Assembly: GCA_023664605.1 (NCBI GenBank)
Contig: JAMPFF010000007.1
Location: 1-64,000 of the forward strand
Direction: 5' to 3'
Length of the DNA: 64,000 nucleotides
Source of the DNA: Clostridium sp.
Lineage (GTDB): Bacteria > Bacillota > Clostridia > Lachnospirales > Lachnospiraceae
Numbering within the stretch: position 1 is the first letter of the stretch; every line of letters starts with the position of its first letter. A program made the position numbers and the translations under genes. This document shows positions 25,066 to 34,147 of the stretch, in pieces. The notes beneath the pieces were generated by a model. It saw only the letters and a program-made list of their open reading frames with translations. It searched no databases and was not told where the DNA came from.

Positions 25066-25806
25066 TTATACAATCGGCGTCTTTGCTGGCACTCCTGCTT
25101 TTCTTGGATAAGAGGCAGGAGTTTTTTTCATTTTACAAATCACAACCAGATTCCGATAATAATCTGAATTAGGAATCATGAACTCCACTTGATTTTCCAG
25201 TCTGCCACCCAGAACGGAAATAGCTTTTTTTGCATTTTCCATTTCTTCCGATACTTTTTCCGACTTATAGGAAATAAAATAACCGCCTGTTTTCACATAG
25301 GGAATACAGTATTCGCATAATGTTGAAAGATTGGCGACTGCTCTGGAAACGCATATGTCATATTGTTCCCTGAGCTTTCCCTTTCCCGCAAAATCCTCTG
25401 CCCTGCCATGGATTGCCTCTATATTTTTTAATGAAAGTTCTTTTATAATAGTATTTAAAAAATTGACTCTTTTATTAAGAGAATCCAGCAGCGTTACTTT
25501 TAAATGCGGAAAAGCAATTTTTAACGGAATGCCGGGAAACCCCGCGCCCGTCCCGATATCAATTAGAGTTTTCACGGAAGAGATATCATATGCCTTTACC
25601 AAAGACAAACTATCAATAAAATGTTTCTTACAAACTTCGTCAAAATCAGTAATCGCAGTTAAATTCATAACCTGATTCCATTCCACTAACAATTCATAAT
25701 ACTTCATAAACTGACGGATTTGTTCTTCACTTAAAGAAATTGATAATTGTTCTAAATCTTCATAAAAAAAATCTAATTGATAATTTTCCAATTTATATTT
25801 TTCCAC
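25066..25806 (-). CDS. rsmG: 16S rRNA (guanine-N7)-methyltransferase G
   Basis: Methylates G527 of 16S rRNA. The 246-residue protein has the SAM site TLIDIGTGAGFPGIPLKIAF (about 75-95), VTLLDSLNKRVNFLNTI and the conserved CVSRAVANLSTLCEYC. Length is normal, with a basic proline-rich C-terminal tail (KKTPASYPRKAGVPAKTPIV) that coincides with a terminator on the other strand. It lies 45 bp behind mnmG, the standard gidA-gidB arrangement near oriC. Confidence 0.96.
   Translation of the reverse strand: MEKYKLENYQLDFFYEDLEQLSISLSEEQIRQFMKYYELLVEWNQVMNLTAITDFDEVCKKHFIDSLSLVKAYDISSVKTLIDIGTGAGFPGIPLKIAFPHLKVTLLDSLNKRVNFLNTIIKELSLKNIEAIHGRAEDFAGKGKLREQYDICVSRAVANLSTLCEYCIPYVKTGGYFISYKSEKVSEEMENAKKAISVLGGRLENQVEFMIPNSDYYRNLVVICKMKKTPASYPRKAGVPAKTPIV
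25091..25128 (+). terminator. Plus-strand terminator inside the rsmG 3' end
   Basis: ACTCCTGC (25091-25098) pairs with GCAGGAGT (25115-25122), with an inner TCTT/AAGA pairing, followed by seven T (25122-25128). It ends the hydrolase transcript 60-100 bp after its stop codon and lies within the last 20 codons of convergent rsmG. Confidence 0.85.
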
Positions 25807-25851
25807 AGTAACTATATACCTCTTTTACTTTTATGTTTCTTACACATATTT

Positions 25852-27780
25852 CTAATTTCCATTTTTCTTTTGTTCCAGATACACCAACAGCACCGAAATA
25901 TCCGCCGGAGAAACGCCCGCTATTCTGGAAGCCTGTCCAACCGAAACAGGCTGGTAGGCAATCAATTTCTGTCTTGCCTCCAGACGGAGACTTTTTACAT
26001 CATTATAATCTAAATCCGCCGGAATCAATTTTTTCTCCATCTTTTTAAACTGCTCCACCTGCCGCATCTGTCTTTCAATATAGCCCTCATATTTAATCTC
26101 AATTTCAACCTGCTCTATCACATCTTCCGGCAGTGGTTTTCTTTCCGTGTCAATTTCAGATAATACTTCATAAGAAAGTTCAGGACGGCACATTAATTCC
26201 GCAAGCGTGACGGCAGTCTTTAAAGAAGAACTGTTATGAGAAGCTAAAAATTCCTGATGTATTTTGGATGCACCAATAACAGTACTTTTTAAACGTTCTA
26301 TTTCTTTCTCAATCAAATGCTCTTTATATAAAGTCTTTTCATATTGCTCTTTGGAAATAAGCCCGACTTCATAACCTGTTTTACGAAGCCTTAAATCCGC
26401 GTTGTCCTGACGAAGCAAAAGACGATATTCCGCTCTGGAAGTCATCATCCTATAAGGCTCTCTGTTTTCTTTCGTCACAAGATCGTCAATTAATACGCCG
26501 ATATAAGCCTGGGAACGGTCTAATATAACAGGCTCTTTTCCCAATATTGTAAGAGAAGCGTTTATGCCCGCAAGTAAACCCTGCGCCGCGGCTTCTTCAT
26601 AACCGCTGCTGCCGTTAAACTGTCCGCCACTGAAAAGACCCTTTACATTTTTAAATTCCAGAGTCGGATATAACTGTCTTGCATCGATACAGTCATACTC
26701 AATCGCATAGGCGTTTCTTACTATTTTACAATGTTCCAGTCCGGGAACGGTCCGGTACATGGCAAGCTGCACATCCTCTGGTAAAGAAGAAGACATTCCC
26801 CCCACATACATCTCATTGGTATGTAAGCCCTCCGGCTCGATAAAAACCTGATGCCTGTCCTTATCCGCAAATTTTACAACCTTATCTTCTATGGACGGAC
26901 AATATCTGGGACCTGTTCCCTCGATAATTCCTGCGTAAATAGGAGAACGGTCTAAATTATTTCTGATAATCTCATGCGTCTTTTCATTCGTATAAGTAAG
27001 AAAGCAGGAAACCTGCTCTATCTGAACATCCTCCGGATTGGTAGAAAAAGAAAAAGGAATTACCCTTTCATCTCCAAACTGTTCCTCCATCTTACTAAAA
27101 TCAATAGAGCGTTTATCCATTCTGGCGGGCGTTCCTGTTTTAAATCTTTGCATCTGAATACCAAGACTTTTTAAGGAATCCGTCAAATGATTTGCCGCCT
27201 GTAAGCCATTCGGACCTGTATGGGTAATCGCTTCTCCGCAAAGACAGCGCGCCTTTAAATAAGTTCCAGTACAAAGAATAACAGCTTTACATTGATAAAC
27301 CGCTCCGGTAAATGTTTTCACTCCGACAATTTTTTTCATATTGTCAAAATTATTTTTATTCAAATTATCAGTATCAATGTTTTCTACTAACAACTCGCAG
27401 ACCTCAATCTGCTTAATCGTAAGATGTTCCTGATTTTCCAATACCTTACGCATTGCTCTGGAGTACTCCGCCTTATCCGCCTGCGCGCGTAGAGAGTGAA
27501 CCGCAGGCCCTTTTGACTTGTTTAACATCTTAGATTGAATAAAAGTCTTATCAATATTTTTACCCATTTCGCCGCCAAGCGCATCGATTTCCCTTACCAG
27601 ATGCCCCTTAGAAGTGCCGCCGATATTAGGATTGCAGGGCATCATGGCAATACTGTCAACGCTGACCGTAAAAATGACTGTTTCAAGACCAAGTCTGGCA
27701 CACGCCAGAGCTGCCTCGCAACCCGCATGTCCCGCGCCGACCACACACACGTCTACTTGTTCTTCTATTTCACTCATCAT
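25852..27780 (-). CDS. mnmG: tRNA uridine 5-carboxymethylaminomethyl modification enzyme MnmG
   Basis: FAD-dependent partner of MnmE that makes cmnm5U34 in tRNAs for split codon boxes. The 642-residue protein has the dinucleotide fold [20 protein letters not shown] near the N-terminus, [19 protein letters not shown] and [16 protein letters not shown]. The second flavin region contains [20 protein letters not shown], then [20 protein letters not shown], and a C-terminal helical MnmE-binding domain follows (about 550-635). Length is normal. It stands between mnmE and rsmG as usual near oriC. Confidence 0.97.
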   Translation of the reverse strand: MMSEIEEQVDVCVVGAGHAGCEAALACARLGLETVIFTVSVDSIAMMPCNPNIGGTSKGHLVREIDALGGEMGKNIDKTFIQSKMLNKSKGPAVHSLRAQADKAEYSRAMRKVLENQEHLTIKQIEVCELLVENIDTDNLNKNNFDNMKKIVGVKTFTGAVYQCKAVILCTGTYLKARCLCGEAITHTGPNGLQAANHLTDSLKSLGIQMQRFKTGTPARMDKRSIDFSKMEEQFGDERVIPFSFSTNPEDVQIEQVSCFLTYTNEKTHEIIRNNLDRSPIYAGIIEGTGPRYCPSIEDKVVKFADKDRHQVFIEPEGLHTNEMYVGGMSSSLPEDVQLAMYRTVPGLEHCKIVRNAYAIEYDCIDARQLYPTLEFKNVKGLFSGGQFNGSSGYEEAAAQGLLAGINASLTILGKEPVILDRSQAYIGVLIDDLVTKENREPYRMMTSRAEYRLLLRQDNADLRLRKTGYEVGLISKEQYEKTLYKEHLIEKEIERLKSTVIGASKIHQEFLASHNSSSLKTAVTLAELMCRPELSYEVLSEIDTERKPLPEDVIEQVEIEIKYEGYIERQMRQVEQFKKMEKKLIPADLDYNDVKSLRLEARQKLIAYQPVSVGQASRIAGVSPADISVLLVYLEQKKNGN

Positions 27781-27884
27781 ACTTATCCCTTTCTCAATTT
27801 ACAATAATCATTCATTCCGCTTTGCAAAATGATAAATATGTGACGATTTACACCAGACATTGTAAATATTATCATAAATTGATA

Positions 27885-29288
27885 TTACTTACCCATACAA
27901 AATTCTGAAAAGATTTTATTAACCAAATCTTCTCCGACTTCTTCTCCGATAATTTCGCCAAGAGAAGCATACGCGCTCATCAAATCGATAGAGTAAAAAT
28001 CTTCCGGCATATTATTTTCTATGCTTTTTTGTACCTGCATCATACTCTCATAAGCATTCTGTATCGCTTCTTTATGCCTGATATTGGTAATATATATTTC
28101 GTCATGAGAGGATAACTCCCCATGAAAAAACATAGTTTTAATTGTCTGCGTAAAAGTATCGATACCCTCGTTTTCTTTTGTAGAGGTCTTTATCATCTTA
28201 ATATGAGAAAAACTTTTATCAATATCAGAAAGCATATCATTCAACTTTTCTTCTGTCACATCCATATCCAAATCGGATTTATTTAAAAGAATAATTGTTT
28301 TCTTATCTTTTATGATATTCATAATAGAAATATCGTTTTCATCCAATGGCACGGAAGCGTCCACGACATAAACAACCAAATCTGCTTCTTTTACTACTTT
28401 TTTTGCTCTTTCCACACCTATTTTTTCTACAACGTCATTCGTATTTCTGATTCCTGCCGTATCTACGATATTTAAAGTAATACCGGAAAAGGAGATGGTT
28501 TCTTCCAAAATATCTCTTGTCGTTCCCGCTATCTCCGTTACGATTGCTTTATCTTCTCCGACTAATCTGTTTAATAAAGAAGATTTTCCGGCGTTCGGTT
28601 TTCCCACAATCACCGTATTGATGCCCTCTTTTAACATCCTGCCGTCATCCGCACAGTCCAATAATTTTTTTAACCGGTTTGTTATCTCTTCACTTTTCTT
28701 ATATAATTTTTCCGGATAACCATCCAAACTGATATGTTCCGGGTCGTCCAGAGCCGATTCAATAAAAGCAATTTCATAAATAATCTTTTCCCGTAAATCT
28801 TTTACCATTTCCGAAACAGAACCTTTTAACTGCCTCATGGAACTTTTTAAGGCAAATTCATTTTTAGAATGAATAATATCCATAACCGCTTCCGCTTTGG
28901 ATAAATCGATTCTGCCATTTAAAAAAGCTCTCTTTGTAAACTCGCCCGGCTGCGCTATTCTTGCCCCGGCGCATAAAACAACGTCCATTATTTTTTTCAT
29001 CATCAAAACGCCGCCATGACAATTAATTTCAACCGTATCTTCCATTGTATAACTATTGGGCGCTTTCATAATAGAAACCATCACTTCATCAATAACAGTT
29101 CCATTTTCTTCTATAATAAATCCATAATGAATGGTATGCGTTTTATAAGAAGCCAGACATTTTTCATTTTTTTTATTTACAAAAATAGAATGCACAATAG
29201 AAATTGCTTCATCACCGCTTACACGAATAATACCAATACCGGAATCATTCATGGCGGTTGCAATCGCAGCAATCGTATCTGTTTTCAT
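27885..29288 (-). CDS. mnmE: tRNA modification GTPase MnmE
   Basis: K+-activated GTPase that works with MnmG at U34. The 467-residue protein has an N-terminal folate-binding domain (GIGIIRVSG, CHGGVLMMKK, PGEFTKRAFLNGRIDL), a helical middle and the inserted G domain with GKPNAGKSSLLNRL (P-loop, about 228-241), the switch IAGTTRDILEE, DTAGIR, NKSD and a C-terminal CMGK. The cysteine four residues from the end is the catalytic site motif CxGK. A strong stem-loop separates it from the jag operon, so it probably has its own promoter. Confidence 0.97.
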   Translation of the reverse strand: MKTDTIAAIATAMNDSGIGIIRVSGDEAISIVHSIFVNKKNEKCLASYKTHTIHYGFIIEENGTVIDEVMVSIMKAPNSYTMEDTVEINCHGGVLMMKKIMDVVLCAGARIAQPGEFTKRAFLNGRIDLSKAEAVMDIIHSKNEFALKSSMRQLKGSVSEMVKDLREKIIYEIAFIESALDDPEHISLDGYPEKLYKKSEEITNRLKKLLDCADDGRMLKEGINTVIVGKPNAGKSSLLNRLVGEDKAIVTEIAGTTRDILEETISFSGITLNIVDTAGIRNTNDVVEKIGVERAKKVVKEADLVVYVVDASVPLDENDISIMNIIKDKKTIILLNKSDLDMDVTEEKLNDMLSDIDKSFSHIKMIKTSTKENEGIDTFTQTIKTMFFHGELSSHDEIYITNIRHKEAIQNAYESMMQVQKSIENNMPEDFYSIDLMSAYASLGEIIGEEVGEDLVNKIFSEFCMGK

Positions 29289-29340
29289 AAAAATAAACCA
29301 TACCTTTCCTGTTTCTTCTTATTAAAAAATATAGCCTATA

Positions 29341-29375
29341 AAAATTGGAATGTAAACAACTTACATTCCAATTTT
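29341..29375 (-). terminator. Terminator between jag and mnmE
   Basis: AAAATTGGAATGTAA (29341-29355) and TTACATTCCAATTTT (29361-29375) form a perfect 15-bp stem with a 5-nt loop, 20 bp behind jag. The minus-strand side ends in TTTTTA. The near-symmetric ends would also stop transcription from the other strand. Confidence 0.8.
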
Positions 29376-29394
29376 AAAGTAATTATCGTTTTTC

Positions 29395-30030
29395 TTAAGA
29401 CCTTCCGTACTTTTTTAATACGACTACAACATGTCTGAATGGTTCATCCCCCTCGCTGTGAGTTGTAACATATTTATCATTTTGCAAAGCGGAATGAATG
29501 ATTCTTCTCTCGTATGGATTCATAGGTTCTAACGATACGGGTCGTTTTGTCCTCTTTACTTTATAAGAAATATTCTTAGCCAGATTTTCAAGAGTTTCTT
29601 TTCTTCTCTGTCTGTAATTTTCCGTATCTACTTTTACATGAATATAATTTTCAACATCCTTATTTACTACTAAAGATACCAAATATTGTAAAGAATCTAA
29701 GGTCTGTCCTCTTTTACCGATTAAAACGCCCATCTCGTCGCCGCTTAAATCAATATTCATGGAATTATTCATTTCATCATAATTAATATCAACCACAACA
29801 GTAAGATTCATCGCTTGAAAAACGCTGTTTAAGAAATCTTTTGCACTATCTTTAATGGAAGACTTTACTCTTGCTTTAATAACAGCAGGTTTTGAACCAA
29901 TTCCAAGAAAACCCGAAGAACCTTCTTCCACTACTTCATAATCTAACTTATCGCTTGTTACTACAAATTTCTGACAAGCTTCCGTAATCGCATCATTCAC
30001 TGTCTTAGCTGAAAATTCAATAAAATCCAT
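29395..30030 (-). CDS. jag: RNA-binding protein Jag/KhpB (SpoIIIJ-associated)
   Basis: Cytoplasmic RNA-binding protein associated with YidC and cell-envelope control. The 211-residue protein has the Jag-N domain (MDFIEFSAKTVNDAITEACQ, with GSSGFLGIGSKPAVIKAR), a KH domain with the GKRG loop (MGVLIGKRGQTLDSLQYLVS, about 110-129) and a C-terminal R3H domain (RRIIHSALQNDKYVTTHSEG). Domain order and size are those of the family. It follows yidC by 30 bp, the universal Firmicutes arrangement. Confidence 0.96.
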   Translation of the reverse strand: MDFIEFSAKTVNDAITEACQKFVVTSDKLDYEVVEEGSSGFLGIGSKPAVIKARVKSSIKDSAKDFLNSVFQAMNLTVVVDINYDEMNNSMNIDLSGDEMGVLIGKRGQTLDSLQYLVSLVVNKDVENYIHVKVDTENYRQRRKETLENLAKNISYKVKRTKRPVSLEPMNPYERRIIHSALQNDKYVTTHSEGDEPFRHVVVVLKKYGRS

Positions 30031-30060
30031 AACGATTAACCTCCTTAAAACTATTCTTTC

Positions 30061-31395
30061 TTATTTCTTATTATTTTTTTCATTATATTGCTTTACCATA
30101 TTTGCTTTTGCCGCAATACTTCCGGGCTTTGCATTCTGATTATAATATTCCGTAGATTTTCTGACCGCTTCTTCCTTTTCTTCCTGTGTAAGATGCTTTT
30201 TTGTAGAAGACGGTTTGGCAGAATTTACGTTTTTAGTGTTCATATTGGCGTAAGCGTTTAATCTGTCCGCCCTGACGCCGGCTTTTTCCAGTTTTTTCTT
30301 TGCTTTCGCTTCATTTTTCTTAATAAGCTCATCCAAATCGATTTTATCAATATGCTTATTAATCACAATCTGCTGAATACATCTTACAACCGCACCTGCT
30401 ATCCAGTAAATACCAAGACCTGCCGGCAGTGTATAACAGAAAACTGCTGACATAACAGGCATCATGACATTCATTGTTTTCATGGACTGCATCATTGCGC
30501 TCTGCTGGTCGTTTGCATCATTATTAGTAGGCTGCTGCTGTGGCATCAATTTTGTGTTTAACCACTGTGTCACGGCAGAAAGGACAGGAATTGCCAAAGC
30601 TGCGGCCGCCATTCCCAAACTTGCCGCTGTCAAAGAACCCTGCATATTCGCTACAGCCTCTTTCATAATAAAAGAAGGGGAATTGGCAATATTTAAACCT
30701 AAAAAGTTATTATAACGGCCTAATAATGAAAGCGTATTATCTACATCTGTCGTCAAAGACGGAAATTTATCTTTAATGCTCAACCATTCCGCACTAGACG
30801 CTTTATTTAATACGTCAATAAAAGTATTCTGCACATAAGTCGTTACGCCGCTTGTAAAAGATTCGTTTGTAAATTGCTTACTATACATTCCGGCATTGGA
30901 AAATCCCTTGATAAACTCTGCACTTCCTGCTTGTGCAATCAAATTATCCACTAACGGGAAAAAAGCGTTTTTAATCATTTTTACATAAGCAGGCATATTA
31001 TAAATAACTCTATACAATGCCCACATAATGGGTAACTGAATAATAAGCTGTACACAGCTTCCGGAAGGGGAAACGCCGTATTTTGCATATACCGCCTGCG
31101 TTTCCGCATTCATTGCCATCATAGAATCATTGTCTTTTTTATTTTTATACTTATTTTGAATAGCCTGAAGTTCAGGATTCATCTTAGCAGATAATTTTGA
31201 AAACTTCTGCTGTTTAATCGTAAGAGGCATTAAAAGTAAATAAACGACAATCGTAAATAAGATAATAGCAAGTCCGACATTTGGAATTCCTATTTTATCC
31301 AACAGGGAAAATATAGCTTCCATAATATATCCCAGTAATTTTGCTATAGGCCCTATAATTCTTCCGGAATCCTGCGTTAATAAAATACCCGGCAC
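30061..31395 (-). CDS. yidC: Membrane protein insertase YidC/SpoIIIJ
   Basis: Inserts proteins into the cytoplasmic membrane. I place the start at the GTG 31393-31395: AAGGAGG lies 8 nt upstream and the protein then begins PGILLTQDSGRIIGPIAKLL, like its relatives. That gives 444 residues; the longer ATG reading would run into yidD. YidC features are IGIPNVGLAIILFTIVVYLL, MPLTIKQQKFSKLSAKMNPE, a glycine/serine-rich helix with PIMWALYRVIYNMP, a later membrane pair (TKLMPQQQPTNN then MPVMSAVFCYTLPAGLGIYW) and a basic C-tail. No lipobox is visible, although many Gram-positive YidC proteins have one. Confidence 0.95.
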   Translation of the reverse strand: MPGILLTQDSGRIIGPIAKLLGYIMEAIFSLLDKIGIPNVGLAIILFTIVVYLLLMPLTIKQQKFSKLSAKMNPELQAIQNKYKNKKDNDSMMAMNAETQAVYAKYGVSPSGSCVQLIIQLPIMWALYRVIYNMPAYVKMIKNAFFPLVDNLIAQAGSAEFIKGFSNAGMYSKQFTNESFTSGVTTYVQNTFIDVLNKASSAEWLSIKDKFPSLTTDVDNTLSLLGRYNNFLGLNIANSPSFIMKEAVANMQGSLTAASLGMAAAALAIPVLSAVTQWLNTKLMPQQQPTNNDANDQQSAMMQSMKTMNVMMPVMSAVFCYTLPAGLGIYWIAGAVVRCIQQIVINKHIDKIDLDELIKKNEAKAKKKLEKAGVRADRLNAYANMNTKNVNSAKPSSTKKHLTQEEKEEAVRKSTEYYNQNAKPGSIAAKANMVKQYNEKNNKK

Positions 31396-31426
31396 TCTCA
31401 CTTCCTCCTTTTTATAAAAACTCAAC

Positions 31427-31636
31427 TTATGGAACAGGGTCATAACCGCCCTTTGAAAAAGGATTACATCTGATAATTCTCCACAAAGCAAGAAAACCAC
31501 CTTTTAATGCCCCGTATTTTTCCACCGCTTCCAGTCCATATTCGGAACAAGTCGGAAAATAAGGACATTTAGTAGTTTTCATAGGAGAAATATATCTTCT
31601 ATAGAATTTAATAAGATAAATTAACAATTTTTTCAT
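31427..31636 (-). CDS. yidD: Membrane protein insertion efficiency factor YidD
   Basis: A 69-residue protein conserved between rnpA and yidC. The core motif [20 protein letters not shown] and [20 protein letters not shown], then [17 protein letters not shown], matches the family throughout, including the two cysteine positions and the final GGYDPVP. The N-terminal [15 protein letters not shown] is amphipathic and binds the membrane surface. The gene lies 24 bp behind rnpA and 31 bp before yidC. Confidence 0.97.
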   Translation of the reverse strand: MKKLLIYLIKFYRRYISPMKTTKCPYFPTCSEYGLEAVEKYGALKGGFLALWRIIRCNPFSKGGYDPVP

Positions 31637-31660
31637 ATCAATTTCTAATTAAATCCATTC

Positions 31661-32008
31661 TTAATAAAAATAAATTTTTAATATCTGATGGATTTTTGCA
31701 AGATGTAATAATGCGCTTTCGATTTCTTCATAACCGACAAAAGCAGCGCTTTTTCTGGCAACGACTACTATATCTAAACCACTATTAAATATATTTTCAT
31801 GTAGTCTGTAACTTTCTCTTACCAATCTGGTAAATCTGTGTCTTACAACACTGTTTCCTATTTTTTTGCTTGCTGATATTCCCAGTCTGTTTATCCCTTT
31901 GTTGTTTTCCAATACATACATTACTAGATACTTATTAGCATAACTCTTACCATTTTGATAAACATGACGGAAATCATTATTTTTTTTCAACGATTCTGAA
32001 AATTTCAT
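31661..32008 (-). CDS. rnpA: Ribonuclease P protein component
   Basis: Protein subunit of RNase P, which trims tRNA 5' leaders. The 115-residue protein begins MKFSESLKKNNDFRHVYQNG and carries the family signature GISASKKIGNSVVRHRFTRL, then VRESYR (about 46-70), followed by GLDIVVVARKSAAFVGYEEI. The ATG at 32006-32008 is listed. A TTG two codons upstream is 5-6 nt behind AGGAT and is a plausible alternative start. Its neighbours rpmH and yidD are the standard operon. Confidence 0.95.
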   Translation of the reverse strand: MKFSESLKKNNDFRHVYQNGKSYANKYLVMYVLENNKGINRLGISASKKIGNSVVRHRFTRLVRESYRLHENIFNSGLDIVVVARKSAAFVGYEEIESALLHLAKIHQILKIYFY

Positions 32009-32062
32009 AATCAATTATATCCTGTTTTTCCGTTAGGAAAGAAAAGGCCACATAAATGCGGC

Positions 32063-32197
32063 CTATGCTGATAATCTTTTTCTACCTTTTGCTCTTCTTG
32101 CAGCTAAAACCTTTCTTCCGCCCTTTGTACTCATTCTGGCTCTAAATCCATGAACTTTGGCTCTATGTCTCTTTTTCGGCTGATATGTCATTTTCAT
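32063..32197 (-). CDS. rpmH: 50S ribosomal protein L34
   Basis: A 44-residue ribosomal protein, too short for usual ORF cut-offs. The reading from the ATG at 32195-32197 gives [20 protein letters not shown], then [20 protein letters not shown], ending RLSA. All L34 landmarks (QPKKRHR, HGFRARM, GRKVL, RRAKGR) are present. AAGGAGG lies 9 nt upstream, a very strong ribosome site. It heads the rpmH-rnpA-yidD-yidC-jag operon, whose transcription leaves the origin. Confidence 0.98.
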   Translation of the reverse strand: MKMTYQPKKRHRAKVHGFRARMSTKGGRKVLAARRAKGRKRLSA

Positions 32198-32574
32198 TTC
32201 GATGCACCTCCTTTACAAATATGAATCTGTTAGGAAAACAACAACCTTTATTTTATATAATTTCATCCCATACGTCAAGTAAAACCCGCTATTTTAGAAG
32301 AAAAAAAGATATCCACTTTACATAAATCTATCCACAATATGTGGATAAGTTGTGTATAACTTTCTTTTTCACTCTTAAATATCATTCTTGTCCACGTTAA
32401 TTATTATTTTTATACTTATACACATAGTGTAATATAAATGTAAAAATATATGTAAACCTGTTTATTTTTTGTGGATAACTTATTAATTGAATTTTTAACT
32501 ATTTTATATTATTATTATATATAGGGAATTTTCGATATTAATATAGTAATGTAAAAGTATGAGGTTTTTTATTT
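32198..32574. other. oriC: Replication origin region upstream of dnaA (oriC)
   Basis: A 377-bp A/T-rich spacer between divergent rpmH and dnaA. DnaA boxes on the minus strand are TTATCCACA at 32340-32348 and 32470-32478, and TTATACACA at 32351-32359. On the plus strand there is CTATCCACA at 32328-32336 (one mismatch) and TTATACACA at 32416-32424. A weaker TTGTCCACG lies at 32388. Right of the last box, 32480-32525 is almost pure A/T with TATTATTATTATA repeats, the best candidate for the unwinding element, directly before the dnaA start. Confidence 0.85.
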
Positions 32575-33933
32575 ATGGATTCTATTAAGGAAAACTGGAA
32601 TTTAATTAAAGAAACGCTGAGAAAAGAATATGATTTATCGGATATTTCCTATTCTACCTGGATTTCTCCTCTTAATTTTTATAAGGTAGAAGATGATATT
32701 GTGACGATACTAATTCCTTCCGACCAGTCACATGCCCTGAATTATATCTCTAATAAATACAAAAGTTATTTTCAGGTAACAATATCGGAAATGATGAACC
32801 ATACATACGATATTTCTTTTATATTGGAAAAAGATGCAAAATCGGAAACACAAAACAGTATTTCCGAACCTAATCATACTTATAATATTAATTATGAAAA
32901 TGCAAATTTGAATGCAAAGTATACATTCAATACTTTTGTAGTAGGAAGCAATAACAAATTTGCCCATTCCGCAGCCTTAGCCGTAGCGGAATCTCCGGGG
33001 GATACTTATAATCCTCTCTATATATATGGAGGATCCGGACTTGGCAAAACACATTTAATGCACTCCATCGGACATTTTATTTTAGAACAAAACAGCGATA
33101 TTAAAGTATTATATGTCACATCAGAAAATTTTACAAACGAAGTTATCGAAGCCATTAGAAGCGGCGATGCTAAAAAAATGAACCGATTAAGAGAAAAATA
33201 CAGAACCATAGACGTTCTCTTAATAGATGATATACAATTTATAATAGGAAAAGAAAGCACGCAGGAAGAATTTTTCCATACATTTAACACACTGCATTCC
33301 TCCGGCAAACAAATTATATTATCTTCCGATAAATCTCCAAAGGAAATGGACATACTGGATGAAAGATTCCGTTCCCGGTTTGAATGGGGATTGGTTGCTG
33401 ACATACAGCCGCCGGATTATGAAACAAGAATGGCTATTTTAAAAAAGAACGCTGAAATCTACAATAAAGAAATAGACAATGAAATTTTACAATATATTGC
33501 TACCAATATTAAATCCAATATCAGGGAATTAGAGGGAGCGTTCAATAAAATTATTGCATTTTCCAAATTAAATAATGTAGACATTAACTTGGAAAATGCG
33601 GAAGAAGCATTAAAAGACGTTATTTATCCGGATGAATTAAGAGAAGTAACTCCTTCCTTAATTATAGATGTTGTTGCAGAATATTTTAACATCACTACTG
33701 ATGACATTATGTCCAAAAAGAGAAATTCCGACCTCGTGCAGGCCAGACAGATAGTAATGTACCTATGCAGGGATTTAACCGCAACTTCTCTTTCAGCGAT
33801 TGCCAAATTATTAGGAAAAAAAGACCATACAACCATTATACATGGTGTGAATAAAATTAGTGATGAAATTGTGAATAATGAGGAAATGAATATAAAAATC
33901 GAAGCCATTAAGAAAAAATTAATGCCGTCCTGA
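32575..33933 (+). CDS. dnaA: Chromosomal replication initiator DnaA
   Basis: Binds the DnaA boxes and opens the origin. The 452-residue protein has the N-terminal domain I (WNLIKETLRKEYDLSDISYS), a short variable linker (about 85-115), and the AAA+ domain with YGGSGLGKTHLMHSIGH (Walker A about 151-159), LLIDDIQFI (Walker B) and RFRSRFEWGL (arginine finger region). The C-terminal DNA-binding domain is complete, with the signature LAIAKLLGKKDHTTIIHG-like stretch (SAIAKLLGKKDHTTIIHGVN). GAGG lies about 11 nt before the ATG. DnaA boxes on both sides imply autoregulation. Confidence 0.98.
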   Translation: MDSIKENWNLIKETLRKEYDLSDISYSTWISPLNFYKVEDDIVTILIPSDQSHALNYISNKYKSYFQVTISEMMNHTYDISFILEKDAKSETQNSISEPNHTYNINYENANLNAKYTFNTFVVGSNNKFAHSAALAVAESPGDTYNPLYIYGGSGLGKTHLMHSIGHFILEQNSDIKVLYVTSENFTNEVIEAIRSGDAKKMNRLREKYRTIDVLLIDDIQFIIGKESTQEEFFHTFNTLHSSGKQIILSSDKSPKEMDILDERFRSRFEWGLVADIQPPDYETRMAILKKNAEIYNKEIDNEILQYIATNIKSNIRELEGAFNKIIAFSKLNNVDINLENAEEALKDVIYPDELREVTPSLIIDVVAEYFNITTDDIMSKKRNSDLVQARQIVMYLCRDLTATSLSAIAKLLGKKDHTTIIHGVNKISDEIVNNEEMNIKIEAIKKKLMPS

Positions 33934-34147
33934 TTTTTGAAATGTTTATAAGTTTTACTTTATAAATTGTTTATTCAGATTTTTTCACACCTTATACGTT
34001 TTCTTTTTTATTGAATAATAGTATAATAGATAAGGTTATGCACATTTCAACATCTATTAATACTATAGAATATGAAATAAATAATAAATATATAACATTT
34101 GTCAACCTGAGATTTTAACTCATATTCAGAAAGGAAGTTATACACAA
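33934..34147. promoter_or_regulatory. dnaA-dnaN spacer with DnaA boxes
   Basis: A 214-bp A/T-rich spacer with TTATGCACA at 34036-34044 and TTATACACA at 34138-34146. The second lies between the ribosome site AAGGAAG and the dnaN ATG, so bound DnaA could affect dnaN. Together with the upstream cluster this suggests a bipartite origin. Confidence 0.65.

Noticed and set aside
31396-31500. Longer YidC N-terminus from an upstream ATG
   Set aside because: It would overlap the yidD coding end and lacks a ribosome site; the GTG at 31395 has AAGGAGG at good spacing and starts like other YidC proteins.
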